From: AG25 sp035518815
GTDB lineage: Bacteria > Gemmatimonadota > Gemmatimonadetes > Gemmatimonadales > GWC2-71-9
Direction of reading: 5' to 3'
NCBI GenBank assembly: GCA_035518815.1
Contig: DATIXG010000125.1
Location: 4,181 to 68,180, forward strand
DNA length: 64,000 bases
The notes under the pieces were generated by a model. That model worked only from the letters and a program-made list of their open reading frames with translations, had not been told where the DNA came from and did no database searches. Position numbers and translations under genes: made by a program. Each line of letters begins with the position of its first letter. Position 1 is the first letter of the stretch. Below, piece after piece: positions 33,107 to 41,907 of the stretch.

Positions 33107-33879
33107 CCGAACCTCCCGGTAATGTACGCCTCGGTGCGCTCCTGGACCGGCTTCGTGAACAGCTCCTGGGTGCGGCCAACCTCGATCAGCTCACCGAGAT
33201 AGAAGAACGCGGTGTAGTCGGACACGCGCGCCGCCTGGTGCAGGTTGTGCGTCACGATCACGATGGTGTAGCGGGCCTTGAGCTCGTGGCACAGCTCCTC
33301 GATCCGCTGGGTGCCGCCGGGGTCCAGGGAGGCCGTCGGCTCGTCGAGCAGCAACACCTCAGGTGCGGGCGCCAACGCCCGGGCGACGCACAGGCGTTGC
33401 TGCTGGCCCCCCGAAAGCGCGAGCGCGCTGGCATGCAGGCGATCCTTCACCTCGTCCCACAGGGCCGCCTGCCGCAGCGCCTTCTCTACGGTCTCATCCA
33501 TCTCCGCCCTCGGCTTCCGGCCGTTCACACGGAGTCCCGCCGCAACGTTGTCGTAGATCGTCATGGTGGGGAACGGCGTGGGCCGTTGAAACACCATGCC
33601 GATGCGGCGGCGCAGCTGGACGGGGTCCACGTCGCTCGTGTAGATGTCGTGCCCGTCGAGCAGCACCTTGCCGGTTGCCCAACCGCCCTCCGACAGCTCG
33701 TGCATCCGATTCAGGCACCGGAGGAACGTGCTCTTCCCGCACCCCGACGGGCCGATCATCGCCGTGACGGTGCGGGTCGGGAAGAGGAGCGACACGTCCT
33801 TCACCACCGCGCGGCGCCCGTAGAGGGCGGTCAGGCGCACGGCCTCGAGCTCGGCACGCGCGTCAGCGACCGGTGTCAT
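33103..33879 (-). CDS. pstB: Phosphate ABC transporter ATPase PstB (first copy)
   Basis: The 258-residue ATPase, from ATG 33879, has Walker A GPSGCGKS, VGMVFQRPTPFP-type Q-loop (with R for Q at one position), signature LSGGQQQR and Walker B VLLLDEPTASLDP. It overlaps the pstA end by 17 bp. Its catalytic motifs are intact, as are those of the copy downstream, so both look functional. Confidence 0.96.
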   Translation of the reverse strand: MTPVADARAELEAVRLTALYGRRAVVKDVSLLFPTRTVTAMIGPSGCGKSTFLRCLNRMHELSEGGWATGKVLLDGHDIYTSDVDPVQLRRRIGMVFQRPTPFPTMTIYDNVAAGLRVNGRKPRAEMDETVEKALRQAALWDEVKDRLHASALALSGGQQQRLCVARALAPAPEVLLLDEPTASLDPGGTQRIEELCHELKARYTIVIVTHNLHQAARVSDYTAFFYLGELIEVGRTQELFTKPVQERTEAYITGRFG

Positions 33880-34711
33880 GCCGTTGCCGGACCGCCCAGC
33901 GGGCACCAAGGGCGAGCACGAGGACGAGTCCCATCAGCACGAGCGCCGCCGCCCAGGCCAGCCTGTGCCACTCCTCGAAGGGGCCGGTGGCGTAGGTGAA
34001 GATCTGGAGCGACAGGGTCTGCATCGGTTGGTTGATACTGGTCGAAAAGTTCAGGTTGCCGAGCGCCGTGAAGAGGAGGGGCGCCGTCTCGCCCGCGATT
34101 CGCGCGACTGCAACCAGGCATCCGGTCACGATGCCGGCGAGCGCGGTGCGCGCGATGATGCCAATCGACGTGCGCCAGCGTGGGTAGCCGAGGGCCAGCG
34201 CGGCTTCGCGCAGGGAATGCGGCACCAGGCGGACCATCTCCTCCGTCGTGCGGGCGACCATCGGCACCATGAGGATCGCCAGGGCGGCGCCGCCGGCGAA
34301 GGCCGAGAAATGTCCCATCGGTTTGACGAGCCACGTCCACGCGAAGACTCCGACGACGATCGAGGGCGTACCGTTCATGACGTCGGCCAGGAACCGGACG
34401 ATCCACCCGAGCCGGCCGGAGCCGTACTCAGCGAGGTATAGCCCCGAGCCGATGCCCACCGGCAAGCCGATCAGCGCGCCCAGCCCCACGATGATGGCCG
34501 TGCCCACGATGGCGTTGGCGACGCCACCCCCTGACTGACCGGCGGGGACGGGATTCTTTACGAAGAACCGCCAGTCGAGCGACGAGGCGCCTTTCACGAG
34601 CAGGTCACCCAGGATGAGCAGGAGGGCCAGCACGGCGACGCCGCACAGCGCGACGACGAGCCCGGTCATCAGGCCGCTCACGATCCGCCGACGCAACCGG
34701 CGCACGCTCAC
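33863..34711 (-). CDS. pstA: Phosphate ABC transporter permease PstA
   Basis: The 282-residue permease has about six transmembrane helices and the ABC-permease EAA-like loop (SLREAALALGYPRWRTSIGI). The GVANAIVGT and NGTPSIVVG motifs are typical of PstA. It starts 4 bp inside pstC (overlap). Confidence 0.95.
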   Translation of the reverse strand: MSVRRLRRRIVSGLMTGLVVALCGVAVLALLLILGDLLVKGASSLDWRFFVKNPVPAGQSGGGVANAIVGTAIIVGLGALIGLPVGIGSGLYLAEYGSGRLGWIVRFLADVMNGTPSIVVGVFAWTWLVKPMGHFSAFAGGAALAILMVPMVARTTEEMVRLVPHSLREAALALGYPRWRTSIGIIARTALAGIVTGCLVAVARIAGETAPLLFTALGNLNFSTSINQPMQTLSLQIFTYATGPFEEWHRLAWAAALVLMGLVLVLALGARWAVRQRHDTGR

Positions 34712-35718
34712 AGTGCCCGGCTCCCGACTGCGGTTCCGCGAGCCACCTGCCAGATGAGGAGGCGGGCGAGGGCGTTCACGAGCACCGTAATCACGAAGAG
34801 AATGAGGCCGACCTCGAACAGTGCCGAGAGATAGACCGCCGTGGTCGCTTCACTGAACTCGTTAGCGATCGCGGCGGCCATCGTGTAGGCCGGCTGGAGG
34901 ACAGACACACTGATGTCATGACGGTTCCCGATGACCATGGTCACGGCCATCGTCTCACCAAGCGCGCGGCCCAGGCCGAGGATGACCGCACCGATCAGGC
35001 CGGCGCGACCGTACGGCATCACGGCAGTCCACACGGCTTCCCAGCGCGTCGCGCCCATACCCAGCGCGGCCTCCCGCTGCGTCCCGGGGACCGCGAGGAG
35101 CACTTCGCGCGACACCGCCGCGATGTACGGCACGATCATGATCGCGAGAATGATGCCGCCCGCAAGCAGGGAGTTGCCGTAAAAGACGCCGGTCACGAAG
35201 GGCGTCCAACCGAAGACCGCCCGCAACGGGGGCACGAGATAGGTGCGAAGGAACGGAATCAGGACGAAGACTCCCCAGAGGCCGTACACGACGCTCGGGA
35301 TGGCCGCCAGGAGCTCCACCACGAAAGCGATCGGCTGCCGCACCGCTTTGGGCGCGAACTCTGTCAGGAAGACCGCCACTCCGAGCGCGAGCGGCACCGC
35401 GATGATCACCGCAAGGAACGATGACGCGAGGGTTCCGAAGATCATCGGCGCCGCCCCGAACACCCCCGCAACGGGATCCCACACCGAGGTGCCGACGAAA
35501 CGCCACCCGAACTGGCGGATGGCCGGCCAGGCATTGGTTGTCAGCTGCTCCACGAGGGCGAGCATGAGGATCGGCAGCCCGAGGGCCAGCGCCGTCAAAA
35601 CGCCCTTGTACAAGCGGTCGGCGGCGTTCGCCGTGCTCGCACCGCCCCGGCGCGGAGTCGCAACAGGCGGTTCGCCGTCGGTCGCCTGGGGCACCGGTTC
35701 GATGGGGAGGGCGGTCAT
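34708..35718 (-). CDS. pstC: Phosphate ABC transporter permease PstC
   Basis: This 336-residue permease shows the PstC signature LLAAIPSVVYGLWGVFVL, EAA loop QREAALGMGATRWEAVWTAV and LGRALGETMAVTMVIGN. It is preceded by a ~35-residue variable N-terminal tail. It has its own Pho box (35745-35762) and is separated from pstS by a terminator, so pstC-A-B-B-phoU form a transcript distinct from porin-pstS. Confidence 0.96.
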   Translation of the reverse strand: MTALPIEPVPQATDGEPPVATPRRGGASTANAADRLYKGVLTALALGLPILMLALVEQLTTNAWPAIRQFGWRFVGTSVWDPVAGVFGAAPMIFGTLASSFLAVIIAVPLALGVAVFLTEFAPKAVRQPIAFVVELLAAIPSVVYGLWGVFVLIPFLRTYLVPPLRAVFGWTPFVTGVFYGNSLLAGGIILAIMIVPYIAAVSREVLLAVPGTQREAALGMGATRWEAVWTAVMPYGRAGLIGAVILGLGRALGETMAVTMVIGNRHDISVSVLQPAYTMAAAIANEFSEATTAVYLSALFEVGLILFVITVLVNALARLLIWQVARGTAVGSRAL

Positions 35719-35744
35719 CGTGACCGGAAACGTATCGGCGGTTT

Positions 35745-35762
35745 GTCACGCCGATGTAACGG
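35745..35762 (-). promoter_or_regulatory. Pho box upstream of pstC
   Basis: Read on the minus strand, CCGTTAC-N4-GCGTGAC gives two 7-bp units at the 11-bp period of PhoB sites (compare CTGTCAT-N4-CTGTCAT). The second unit is weaker than at the other sites. Confidence 0.6.
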
Positions 35763-35774
35763 CCGGAAAGACAA

Positions 35775-35838
35775 CCCCCCCGCAGGCGAATAACGCCGTA
35801 CGGGGGGCACCGACAGCCGGCAAGGAGGGGGCCGGCTG
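35775..35838 (-). terminator. Two hairpins after pstS, the distal one a probable intrinsic terminator
   Basis: Directly after the pstS stop, 35814-35838 forms an 8-bp stem (CAGCCGGC/GCCGGCTG). Further on, 35775-35807 forms CCCCCCG/CGGGGGG with additional pairs inside, followed on the minus strand by TTGTCTTT. Together they should strongly reduce read-through from pstS into pstC, as expected when binding protein is needed in excess. Confidence 0.75.
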
Positions 35839-35850
35839 ACAGTCAGTGCA

Positions 35851-36894
35851 CTATTTGGTCCAGGCCACCTTGCCGCCTACGGTGATGCTCTTCAGCCGCG
35901 CTTCGATCCAGGGGCGGAGGGCGGATGGCAGCGGGGCATAGCCGAGGGGCTCGGCACGGGCCTGCCCATCGGTCTCGGCCCACCAGACGAACTTGATCAG
36001 CGCCCCGGCCTTCGCCGCGTCGCTGTATGTCTTGTGCAGCAGCAGGTAGGTCATGGAGCAGATGGGATAGACGTCCTTGCCGTCCGGATCGGTAATCGAT
36101 ACACGAAAGTCGGTGTTCGGACCCATCATCCCCATCGACGCGGCCATGGCCGCGGTCGCGGACTGCAGCGTCGGGGCCACGAACGCGCCGCTCTTATTGC
36201 GCAGGATCGCCGCTGGCAGCTTGTTCGCCATCGCGTAGCCCAGCTCGATATAGCCAATGGCGCCCGGCGTCTGCCCGACTGTCGCTGACACCCCTTCGTT
36301 CCCTTTGCCGCCAAGGCCGACAGGCCAGTTGACGGACGTCCCTTTGCCGACCGTTGAGGCCCAGTCAGGGCTGACCTTGGACAGGTAGTCGGTGAAGATG
36401 TAGGTAGTGCCCGAGCCGTCCGAGCGGTGCGCGACCACGATGTCGGCGTCGGGGAGCTTGACGCCGGGGTTTGCGCCGGCGATACGCGCGTCGCTCCACT
36501 TCGTGATCTTGCCAAGGAACATGTCCGCGACGAGGTCGGGGGTGAAGCGCAGCGTGGTCGTGACGCCGGGAACGTTGTACGTGATCACGACCGCCCCCAA
36601 CACCGTGGGAATGTGCAGGACGTTGCTCTGGATCGCGGCGATGGCTGAGTCCTTCATCGGGGCGTCGGTGCCCCCGAAATCGACGGTCCCATCGGAAAAC
36701 TGCCGAATGCCGCCACCCGAGCCGATCGACTGGTAGTTCAGCTCGACGTCCGGGTGCGCCTTGTTATAGGTGAGCATCCAGTCCTGGTAGATGATGTTCG
36801 GGAACGTCGCGCCGGCGCCGTTGAGCTTGACCTGGGCGGCTGCCGGAGCAGCGAACGCCAGGGTGGCCAGTGCAGCGAATCGGATCCGCTTCAT
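35851..36894 (-). CDS. pstS: Phosphate-binding periplasmic protein PstS
   Basis: The 347-residue protein, from ATG 36894, has a signal peptide ending AAPAAAQ. It carries the phosphate-site motifs LNGAGATFPNIIYQDW, IGSGGGIRQFSDGTVDFGGTDAPM (split here as known blocks) and HRSDGSGTTYIFTDYLS. These bind phosphate with high affinity and deliver it to PstCA. It lies 16 bp after the porin gene and shares its Pho-box promoter. Confidence 0.96.
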   Translation of the reverse strand: MKRIRFAALATLAFAAPAAAQVKLNGAGATFPNIIYQDWMLTYNKAHPDVELNYQSIGSGGGIRQFSDGTVDFGGTDAPMKDSAIAAIQSNVLHIPTVLGAVVITYNVPGVTTTLRFTPDLVADMFLGKITKWSDARIAGANPGVKLPDADIVVAHRSDGSGTTYIFTDYLSKVSPDWASTVGKGTSVNWPVGLGGKGNEGVSATVGQTPGAIGYIELGYAMANKLPAAILRNKSGAFVAPTLQSATAAMAASMGMMGPNTDFRVSITDPDGKDVYPICSMTYLLLHKTYSDAAKAGALIKFVWWAETDGQARAEPLGYAPLPSALRPWIEARLKSITVGGKVAWTK

Positions 36895-36910
36895 GACGGA
36901 TGGCCTCGTG

Positions 36911-37975
36911 TTAGAAGGTGAGTTGGATCTGCAACAGCGCCCGCGATCTCGTGCCATCTTGCGCGGGCGTCGGCGTCGCCTCGTAGCTCAGCAAATCGAC
37001 GTCACCCAGCACTCGCAGGTTCGGCGATACCTGGTAAGAGATGCCGGCGATGTACCGCGTCTGCTTGTTGTTGCCTGTATCGGTGTTCGGGTCCGCAATG
37101 TCGACCCGCGCGATGACCGAGACGGGGCTCTTGGGGGCGTGAATGACACCGTACGCGCTGATGACGGAGCCGGTCGCGTTGTTGCCGCCGCCCGCGGGGG
37201 AAACAGTATCCTTGGTCGAAGCGTACTCGGCGGCGAGCGTGAGCATCTTCGACCGATACGAGACCAAACCGATGTACCGGTTGCGGTCGCCGCCGCCGGT
37301 GTATTTGCCGATGCCGAAGTAGCCTGTGACCCGCAATCCGCCGACGCGGCTGTTGTCGTCGGTCTTGAGCACGCGGACGGAAAGGCGTCCCTGCACGTCC
37401 TTGCGCTTGTCCCCGGTGCCACCCGAGTAGCCTTCGCCGTTCACGACGGTGAGCTGCCCGTTTACGACGTCGTCCTTGCCCTTGCCGTCGATGCCGACGC
37501 CGAAGTCCGATGAGGTCAGGTACCCGTTTCGCTCGATCGCCATGGTGCCCTGCATGCGATAGTCCCAGAGCGCCTCTTCCCAGTCGAGCCAGGGGGTATG
37601 AATCATCCCGAGCTTGTAGGTGAGGACGCTCTTGCCGGGCGTCCACGCGGCGTACGCATACTTGAGGCGAACGGCCTGAGGTCCTGCGGCGCCGCTCGGC
37701 GTGATGTCCAGCGTGATCCGGGTCATGACGCCACCCCCAAACTTCCCAATCCCGGTGATGTACGCTCGCTGCACCGAGAACTGGTTCTGATTGCCCGCGC
37801 CGGCGCTGTCCTTCAACTGATACAGGTACTGTGCATAGCCGAGGCCGCTCACGGTTACCTGTGGCCCAGGCGCTGGGGCAGGCGTCGCCGGCGCCGCCTG
37901 CGCCACGACCGAGCCTGCTGTTACGACCGTCGCAACCATCGCGACTCCGAGTACCCGGCGGATTGAAAACCTCAT
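36911..37975 (-). CDS. Outer-membrane phosphate porin, OprP/OprO-like
   Basis: The 354-residue protein begins at ATG 37975 behind GGAGGGAG and has a signal peptide ending VVAQAAPA. The rest is a series of alternating amphipathic strands ending in Phe (LLQIQLTF), as in 16-strand porins. Strand blocks such as QFSVQRAYITGIGKFGGG and KYAYAAWTP recall phosphate-selective porins O/P. Position directly upstream of pstS, behind a Pho box, supports phosphate or polyphosphate uptake. Confidence 0.85.
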   Translation of the reverse strand: MRFSIRRVLGVAMVATVVTAGSVVAQAAPATPAPAPGPQVTVSGLGYAQYLYQLKDSAGAGNQNQFSVQRAYITGIGKFGGGVMTRITLDITPSGAAGPQAVRLKYAYAAWTPGKSVLTYKLGMIHTPWLDWEEALWDYRMQGTMAIERNGYLTSSDFGVGIDGKGKDDVVNGQLTVVNGEGYSGGTGDKRKDVQGRLSVRVLKTDDNSRVGGLRVTGYFGIGKYTGGGDRNRYIGLVSYRSKMLTLAAEYASTKDTVSPAGGGNNATGSVISAYGVIHAPKSPVSVIARVDIADPNTDTGNNKQTRYIAGISYQVSPNLRVLGDVDLLSYEATPTPAQDGTRSRALLQIQLTF

Positions 37976-38078
37976 GGGCAATCTCCCTCCTCCTTAAGGG
38001 GAACTGCGTGTTGTGACGTTTCTGTCGTCGCGTCGCACCAAACGAAGAGCGCACCGGTCACGGAAGGGAGCGGGATTG

Positions 38079-38103
38079 GTAACGGGTTTGTAACGGGTAA
38101 CAG
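38079..38103 (-). promoter_or_regulatory. Pho box upstream of the porin-pstS operon
   Basis: Read on the minus strand, CCGTTAC-N4-CCGTTAC (38096-38079) gives two identical units at an 11-bp period. A third unit, CTGTTAC (38103-38097), is directly adjacent, and a GTGAC lies two further periods downstream (38057-38061). It fits the PhoB consensus and is in the gene's orientation. Confidence 0.75.
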
Positions 38104-38131
38104 GCGGGAGGAAGCGGAGACGGCTGGGGTG

Positions 38132-39217
38132 CTACATGATCTCGGATGAGGGAGCGCGCGCGCTCAAACGACGGCGTAATGGGGCTCGCCGAGCGCGGGG
38201 CGGGCTCGATGGCGGTGCAGGCACGACGGCACGCGCCGCCAGGGCTTCGGCGAACCGGCTGACCTCTCCGGTGAGGGACGCGAGCTGACCCGCACCCCAT
38301 TCGCTCTCGAGTCGCTGAAACAACTCGTCCTGGACACGACGCGCGAGGCGGGCGAGGGCGAGGAGACCGGCGCTCGCGGGACGGGGGCCGGCGTCCGACT
38401 TCGGCGCGCGCGGTGCCGCGTGTCGCACGGCGACCTGGTGAAGCCGGCGCGCGCGCTCGGCAGCGGCCTCGGCGCCCGCGTCGCCGAGGTCGACCAGGAG
38501 CACTTGTACGTCGTGCATCTCGCCGAGCAGGTTCTGTAGCTGGCGCAGTTGTTTGATCACCGGACCCAGCTGATCGGCCTCGGCCAGGAGGGGTTCGAGC
38601 AAGTAGCGGAGGCGCTTCCCGGCGATTCGGGCGCTGTGGATGGCCTCCTGGTCCCGCGGCGAGTGGGCGGCAGCCACTTCCTGCTCGAGCTCCGTGATCT
38701 CCTGGCGGACGAGCTGTGCCGCAGCGGTCGCGAGGGTCGGCGCCTCGGGGCGCGAGTCCAGGCGGATCGCGTTGAGCACGCGGCGCAGGCGACGGTCGAG
38801 GCGGCGGAACTGCTGCACTGCCTCGCCGCGAGCCTTCTCGTAGCCGTGGTCGCGGCTCTCCTCGAGACGCGCGATGAGCCAAGGCACCCCGGGTCCCGGG
38901 CGTTTGCCCAGCGCGGCGCGATGCTCACCGATCCAGGCAAGCTGGACCTCCGCGTCGCGCGTCGCGCTCGTTGACTGGGTGACGTCGCGGACCCGGCGCA
39001 GCACCTTTTTCGAGATGGCGCGGCCGAGCTCCGGGCGGAAGCCGCGGAGCAGAGTGCGCAGGCGTCGCAGCGCCACGCGGAAGTCGTGCAGGGCCTCCGC
39101 GTCTTCCGCGTCGATCAGCCGGCCGGACGCGGCACGCGCGGCGTCGAGCAGGTTGACGCAGAGATCAGCGACGGCGCGGTGCACCGGCTGGTCGAGCAGG
39201 CTCGCGCGCTCGGTCAT
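38132..39217 (-). CDS. CHAD domain protein, polyphosphate-associated
   Basis: The 361-residue, strongly basic helical protein has the conserved histidines of the CHAD fold (HDFRVALRRLRTLLRGF and HSARIAGKRLRYLLE). CHAD domains bind polyphosphate and often occur near ppk. The C-terminal ~100 residues are Ala/Arg-rich without a known domain. It overlaps sixA by 4 bp and is the last gene of ppx-ppk-sixA-CHAD. The ATG at 39217 removes an unrelated upstream extension. Confidence 0.9.
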   Translation of the reverse strand: MTERASLLDQPVHRAVADLCVNLLDAARAASGRLIDAEDAEALHDFRVALRRLRTLLRGFRPELGRAISKKVLRRVRDVTQSTSATRDAEVQLAWIGEHRAALGKRPGPGVPWLIARLEESRDHGYEKARGEAVQQFRRLDRRLRRVLNAIRLDSRPEAPTLATAAAQLVRQEITELEQEVAAAHSPRDQEAIHSARIAGKRLRYLLEPLLAEADQLGPVIKQLRQLQNLLGEMHDVQVLLVDLGDAGAEAAAERARRLHQVAVRHAAPRAPKSDAGPRPASAGLLALARLARRVQDELFQRLESEWGAGQLASLTGEVSRFAEALAARAVVPAPPSSPPRARRAPLRRRLSARAPSSEIM

Positions 39218-39726
39218 CTGGCTGCTCCGATGCGCCGCAGGTGCTTGGGGCCGAGCAGCCAGTCGAGGGTGGCCGCGCCGCTCTTGACAGGGCCAGGCAA
39301 GTCGAGCAGGCAAGCGGCGCCCTTACGCAGTTCCAGAAAGGGGCCGTTGGTGTTTGCGAGCAGTGCGCAGATGACGCGACTCAGATCGGGCTCGTGCCCG
39401 ACGACCGCGAGGGTCTCGCGTCCATTCTGCCCGCCCAGCCATCCGAGAACCCGCTCCACGGCGGTCCCCGGGGCGAGCTCCGGCACGCGCTCCACGTTCA
39501 TGTCGCCGTAGGCTTCCGCGATGATCTCGGCCGTGTCGAAGGCCCGTTTGAAGGGACTGCTCGCGACGGCGTCGAGCTTGGGGATGAGGGCGCGCAGGCC
39601 TGCCGCGCCCCGGGCCATCTTCGCGCGGCCTTCCGAGGTCAGCGGTCGGGCCGAGTCGTCCTTGTGCGTGCGCGCAAAGGCGATGCGGTCTTCGGCGATG
39701 GCATGGCGAACGAACAGCAACCGCAC
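39214..39726 (-). CDS. sixA: SixA-like histidine phosphatase
   Basis: This is a 170-residue member of the histidine phosphatase superfamily: RHA motif at residues 7-9 (His8 is the phospho-acceptor), SPFKRAFDTAEI and GHEPDLSRVI with the second His. SixA proteins dephosphorylate phosphohistidine. Placement between ppk and the CHAD gene, 5 bp after ppk, suggests a role in polyphosphate handling, but that is inference. The start is GTG. Confidence 0.88.
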   Translation of the reverse strand: MRLLFVRHAIAEDRIAFARTHKDDSARPLTSEGRAKMARGAAGLRALIPKLDAVASSPFKRAFDTAEIIAEAYGDMNVERVPELAPGTAVERVLGWLGGQNGRETLAVVGHEPDLSRVICALLANTNGPFLELRKGAACLLDLPGPVKSGAATLDWLLGPKHLRRIGAAR

Positions 39727-39731
39727 GCGGG

Positions 39732-41906
39732 TCAGGCCGGAGTGCGGGCGCGCTCGGCGCTCGGCACTCCCGGGGCCCGGCGGACGATCGGGACGAACGG
39801 CGGCCGTGGCTCGGTCGTCTCGCGCGCGGCCTCACGAGCGAGGTGCTGGAGCGCGACCTGCGCTCGGACCGGCTGGTCGCCATCCACCGGCGCGCGGCGG
39901 CGATAGGTCCCGTCGGGCTGGAGCTCGCGCGCCTTGACGGTGTCCGCGAGCACCAGGCGGAGAACCTCGCCGGTGAGGCGAGCCTTGAGGGCGGCGTCCT
40001 CGACCGGGAACACGGTCTCGATGCGACGCCAGAAATTCCGCGGCATCCAGTCCGCGCTCGCGAGGTAAATGTCGGGGGTGCCGCCGTTTTCGAAGTAGAA
40101 GATCCGGCTGTGCTCGAGGAACCGGTCCACGATGCTCGTCACGCGAATGTTTTCGGACACGCCGGACAAGCCCGGGCGCAGGCAACAGATGCCGCGGATG
40201 ACGAGCTGGATCGGCACACCCGCCTGCGACGCGCGATAGAGCGCGTCGATCACCGACGATTCGACCAGCGCGTTCATCTTGACCACGATGCCGGCCGGCT
40301 GGCCGGCGCGGGCGTGCCGCTCCTCGCGCTCGATGAGCGCGATCATGCGCTCGCGCAGCCCGAGCGGCGCCACCAGGAGCTTCTTCCAGACGTACCCTTC
40401 GGCGTATCCGGTCAGGAGATTGAAGAGGGCGCTCGTGTCCTCGCCGAAATCCGGATCCGCGGTGAACAGCCCCAGATCGGTGTAGACCCGCGCGGTGGTG
40501 GGGTTGTAGTTGCCGGTCGACAGATGCACGTAGCGCCGGATCCCGTCCGCTTCGCGGCGGACCACGAGCGCGGCCTTGCAGTGCGTCTTCAGACCGACCA
40601 CCCCGTAGACCACATGGACGCCCGCCTGCTCGAGCATGCGGGCCCACGCGATGTTGTTCTGCTCGTCCATGCGGGCCTTGAGCTCGACCAGGGCGGTGAC
40701 CTGCTTGCCGTTGTGAGCGGCACGGGCGAGGGCCGAAATGATGGGACTCCCGCCGCTCGTGCGGTAGAGCGTCTGCTTGATGGCAAGCACGTTCGGGTCG
40801 TCGGCGGCGCGCTCGATCAGGTCCACGACGCAACCGAACGACTCGTAGGGCAGGTGAACGAGGACGTCCTGCGAGCGGATGACGTCGAAGATGTCCCGTC
40901 CCTGGGCGAACGGCGGCGGCACGCGCGGCACGAGCGGCTCGTCCTTGAGGCGCGGCAGATCGACGATACGGGGCAGGCCGAAGAGAGCGGCCAGGTCCAC
41001 GGGCCCGGGGACCGCATACACGTCCCGGGGCTCCAGGTCGTGCGCGTTGGTCAGCATGTCGGTGAAGACCGGGTCCCCGTCGCTCAAGATCTCGAGGCGC
41101 ACCGGGTCGCTCCGCATCCGCTGGCGCAGGCTCTCCTCGATGGTCTCGAGCAGATCGTCCGCATCCTCCTCCTGAATCGCGATGTCGGTGTTCCGCGTGA
41201 CCCGGAAGACGGTGTGGCTGACCACGGGTACCTCGCCGAACAGCTCGGGCAGGTGGTGTGCGATGATGTCCTCGAGCAGGACGAACCGGACGCGGCCCGG
41301 GCTGCGCGACACCACGACGAGGCGGTCGAGCACGGCGGGCACCTGCACGACGGCAAAGTGCGGCCGCGTGGTGTGACCACCCGCGCGCTCGACGAGCAGG
41401 GCGATGTTGAGACTCTTGTTGTGCACGTGCGGGAACGGGTGCCCGGGGTCGATCGCGAGGGGCGTGAGAACCGGATAGACGCTCGTGCGGAAGAGGGTCT
41501 CCACCTGACGGCGCTCCGCGTCCGTGAGCTCGTCGAACCGCACGCGCTCCACTCCCGCGGTCTTCAGGCCGGGGAAGACCTCGTCCCTCAGGATCCGGTA
41601 CTGAAGCGCGACCAGCTCGTGCACGCGATGATCGATCGCGGTGAGCTGCTCGGCCGGTGCCAAGCCGTCGGCGCCGTAGTCCTGCGGCTCCACGCCGGCG
41701 TACACCTGCTGCTGCAGCCCCGCCACCCGGATCTCGAAGAACTCGTCGAGGTTCGAGCTGAAGATCGCGAGGAACTTGAGCCGCTCGAGCCATGGGTTGG
41801 TCGCGTCCGCCGCTTCTTCGAGGACGCGCGCGTTGAACTCGAGCCAGGAGAGCTCGCGGTTGATGTAGTGGTCCGGCCCGTACGCGGGTGTGCTGCGGTC
41901 CGTCAC
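39732..41906 (-). CDS. ppk: Polyphosphate kinase 1
   Basis: PPK1 reversibly makes polyphosphate from ATP. From GTG 41906 it has 724 residues: N-terminal INRELSWLEFNARVL and SNLDEFFEIRVAGL. The catalytic histidine region GLKTHCKAALVVRR and RYVHLSTGNYNPTTARVYTD follow. C-terminal VIRGICCLRPG and ASADWMPRN are also present. The full length matches the family. It starts one base after the ppx stop. The longer ATG ORF (41951) would overlap ppx without added homology. Confidence 0.97.
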   Translation of the reverse strand: MTDRSTPAYGPDHYINRELSWLEFNARVLEEAADATNPWLERLKFLAIFSSNLDEFFEIRVAGLQQQVYAGVEPQDYGADGLAPAEQLTAIDHRVHELVALQYRILRDEVFPGLKTAGVERVRFDELTDAERRQVETLFRTSVYPVLTPLAIDPGHPFPHVHNKSLNIALLVERAGGHTTRPHFAVVQVPAVLDRLVVVSRSPGRVRFVLLEDIIAHHLPELFGEVPVVSHTVFRVTRNTDIAIQEEDADDLLETIEESLRQRMRSDPVRLEILSDGDPVFTDMLTNAHDLEPRDVYAVPGPVDLAALFGLPRIVDLPRLKDEPLVPRVPPPFAQGRDIFDVIRSQDVLVHLPYESFGCVVDLIERAADDPNVLAIKQTLYRTSGGSPIISALARAAHNGKQVTALVELKARMDEQNNIAWARMLEQAGVHVVYGVVGLKTHCKAALVVRREADGIRRYVHLSTGNYNPTTARVYTDLGLFTADPDFGEDTSALFNLLTGYAEGYVWKKLLVAPLGLRERMIALIEREERHARAGQPAGIVVKMNALVESSVIDALYRASQAGVPIQLVIRGICCLRPGLSGVSENIRVTSIVDRFLEHSRIFYFENGGTPDIYLASADWMPRNFWRRIETVFPVEDAALKARLTGEVLRLVLADTVKARELQPDGTYRRRAPVDGDQPVRAQVALQHLAREAARETTEPRPPFVPIVRRAPGVPSAERARTPA

Positions 41907-41907
41907 G

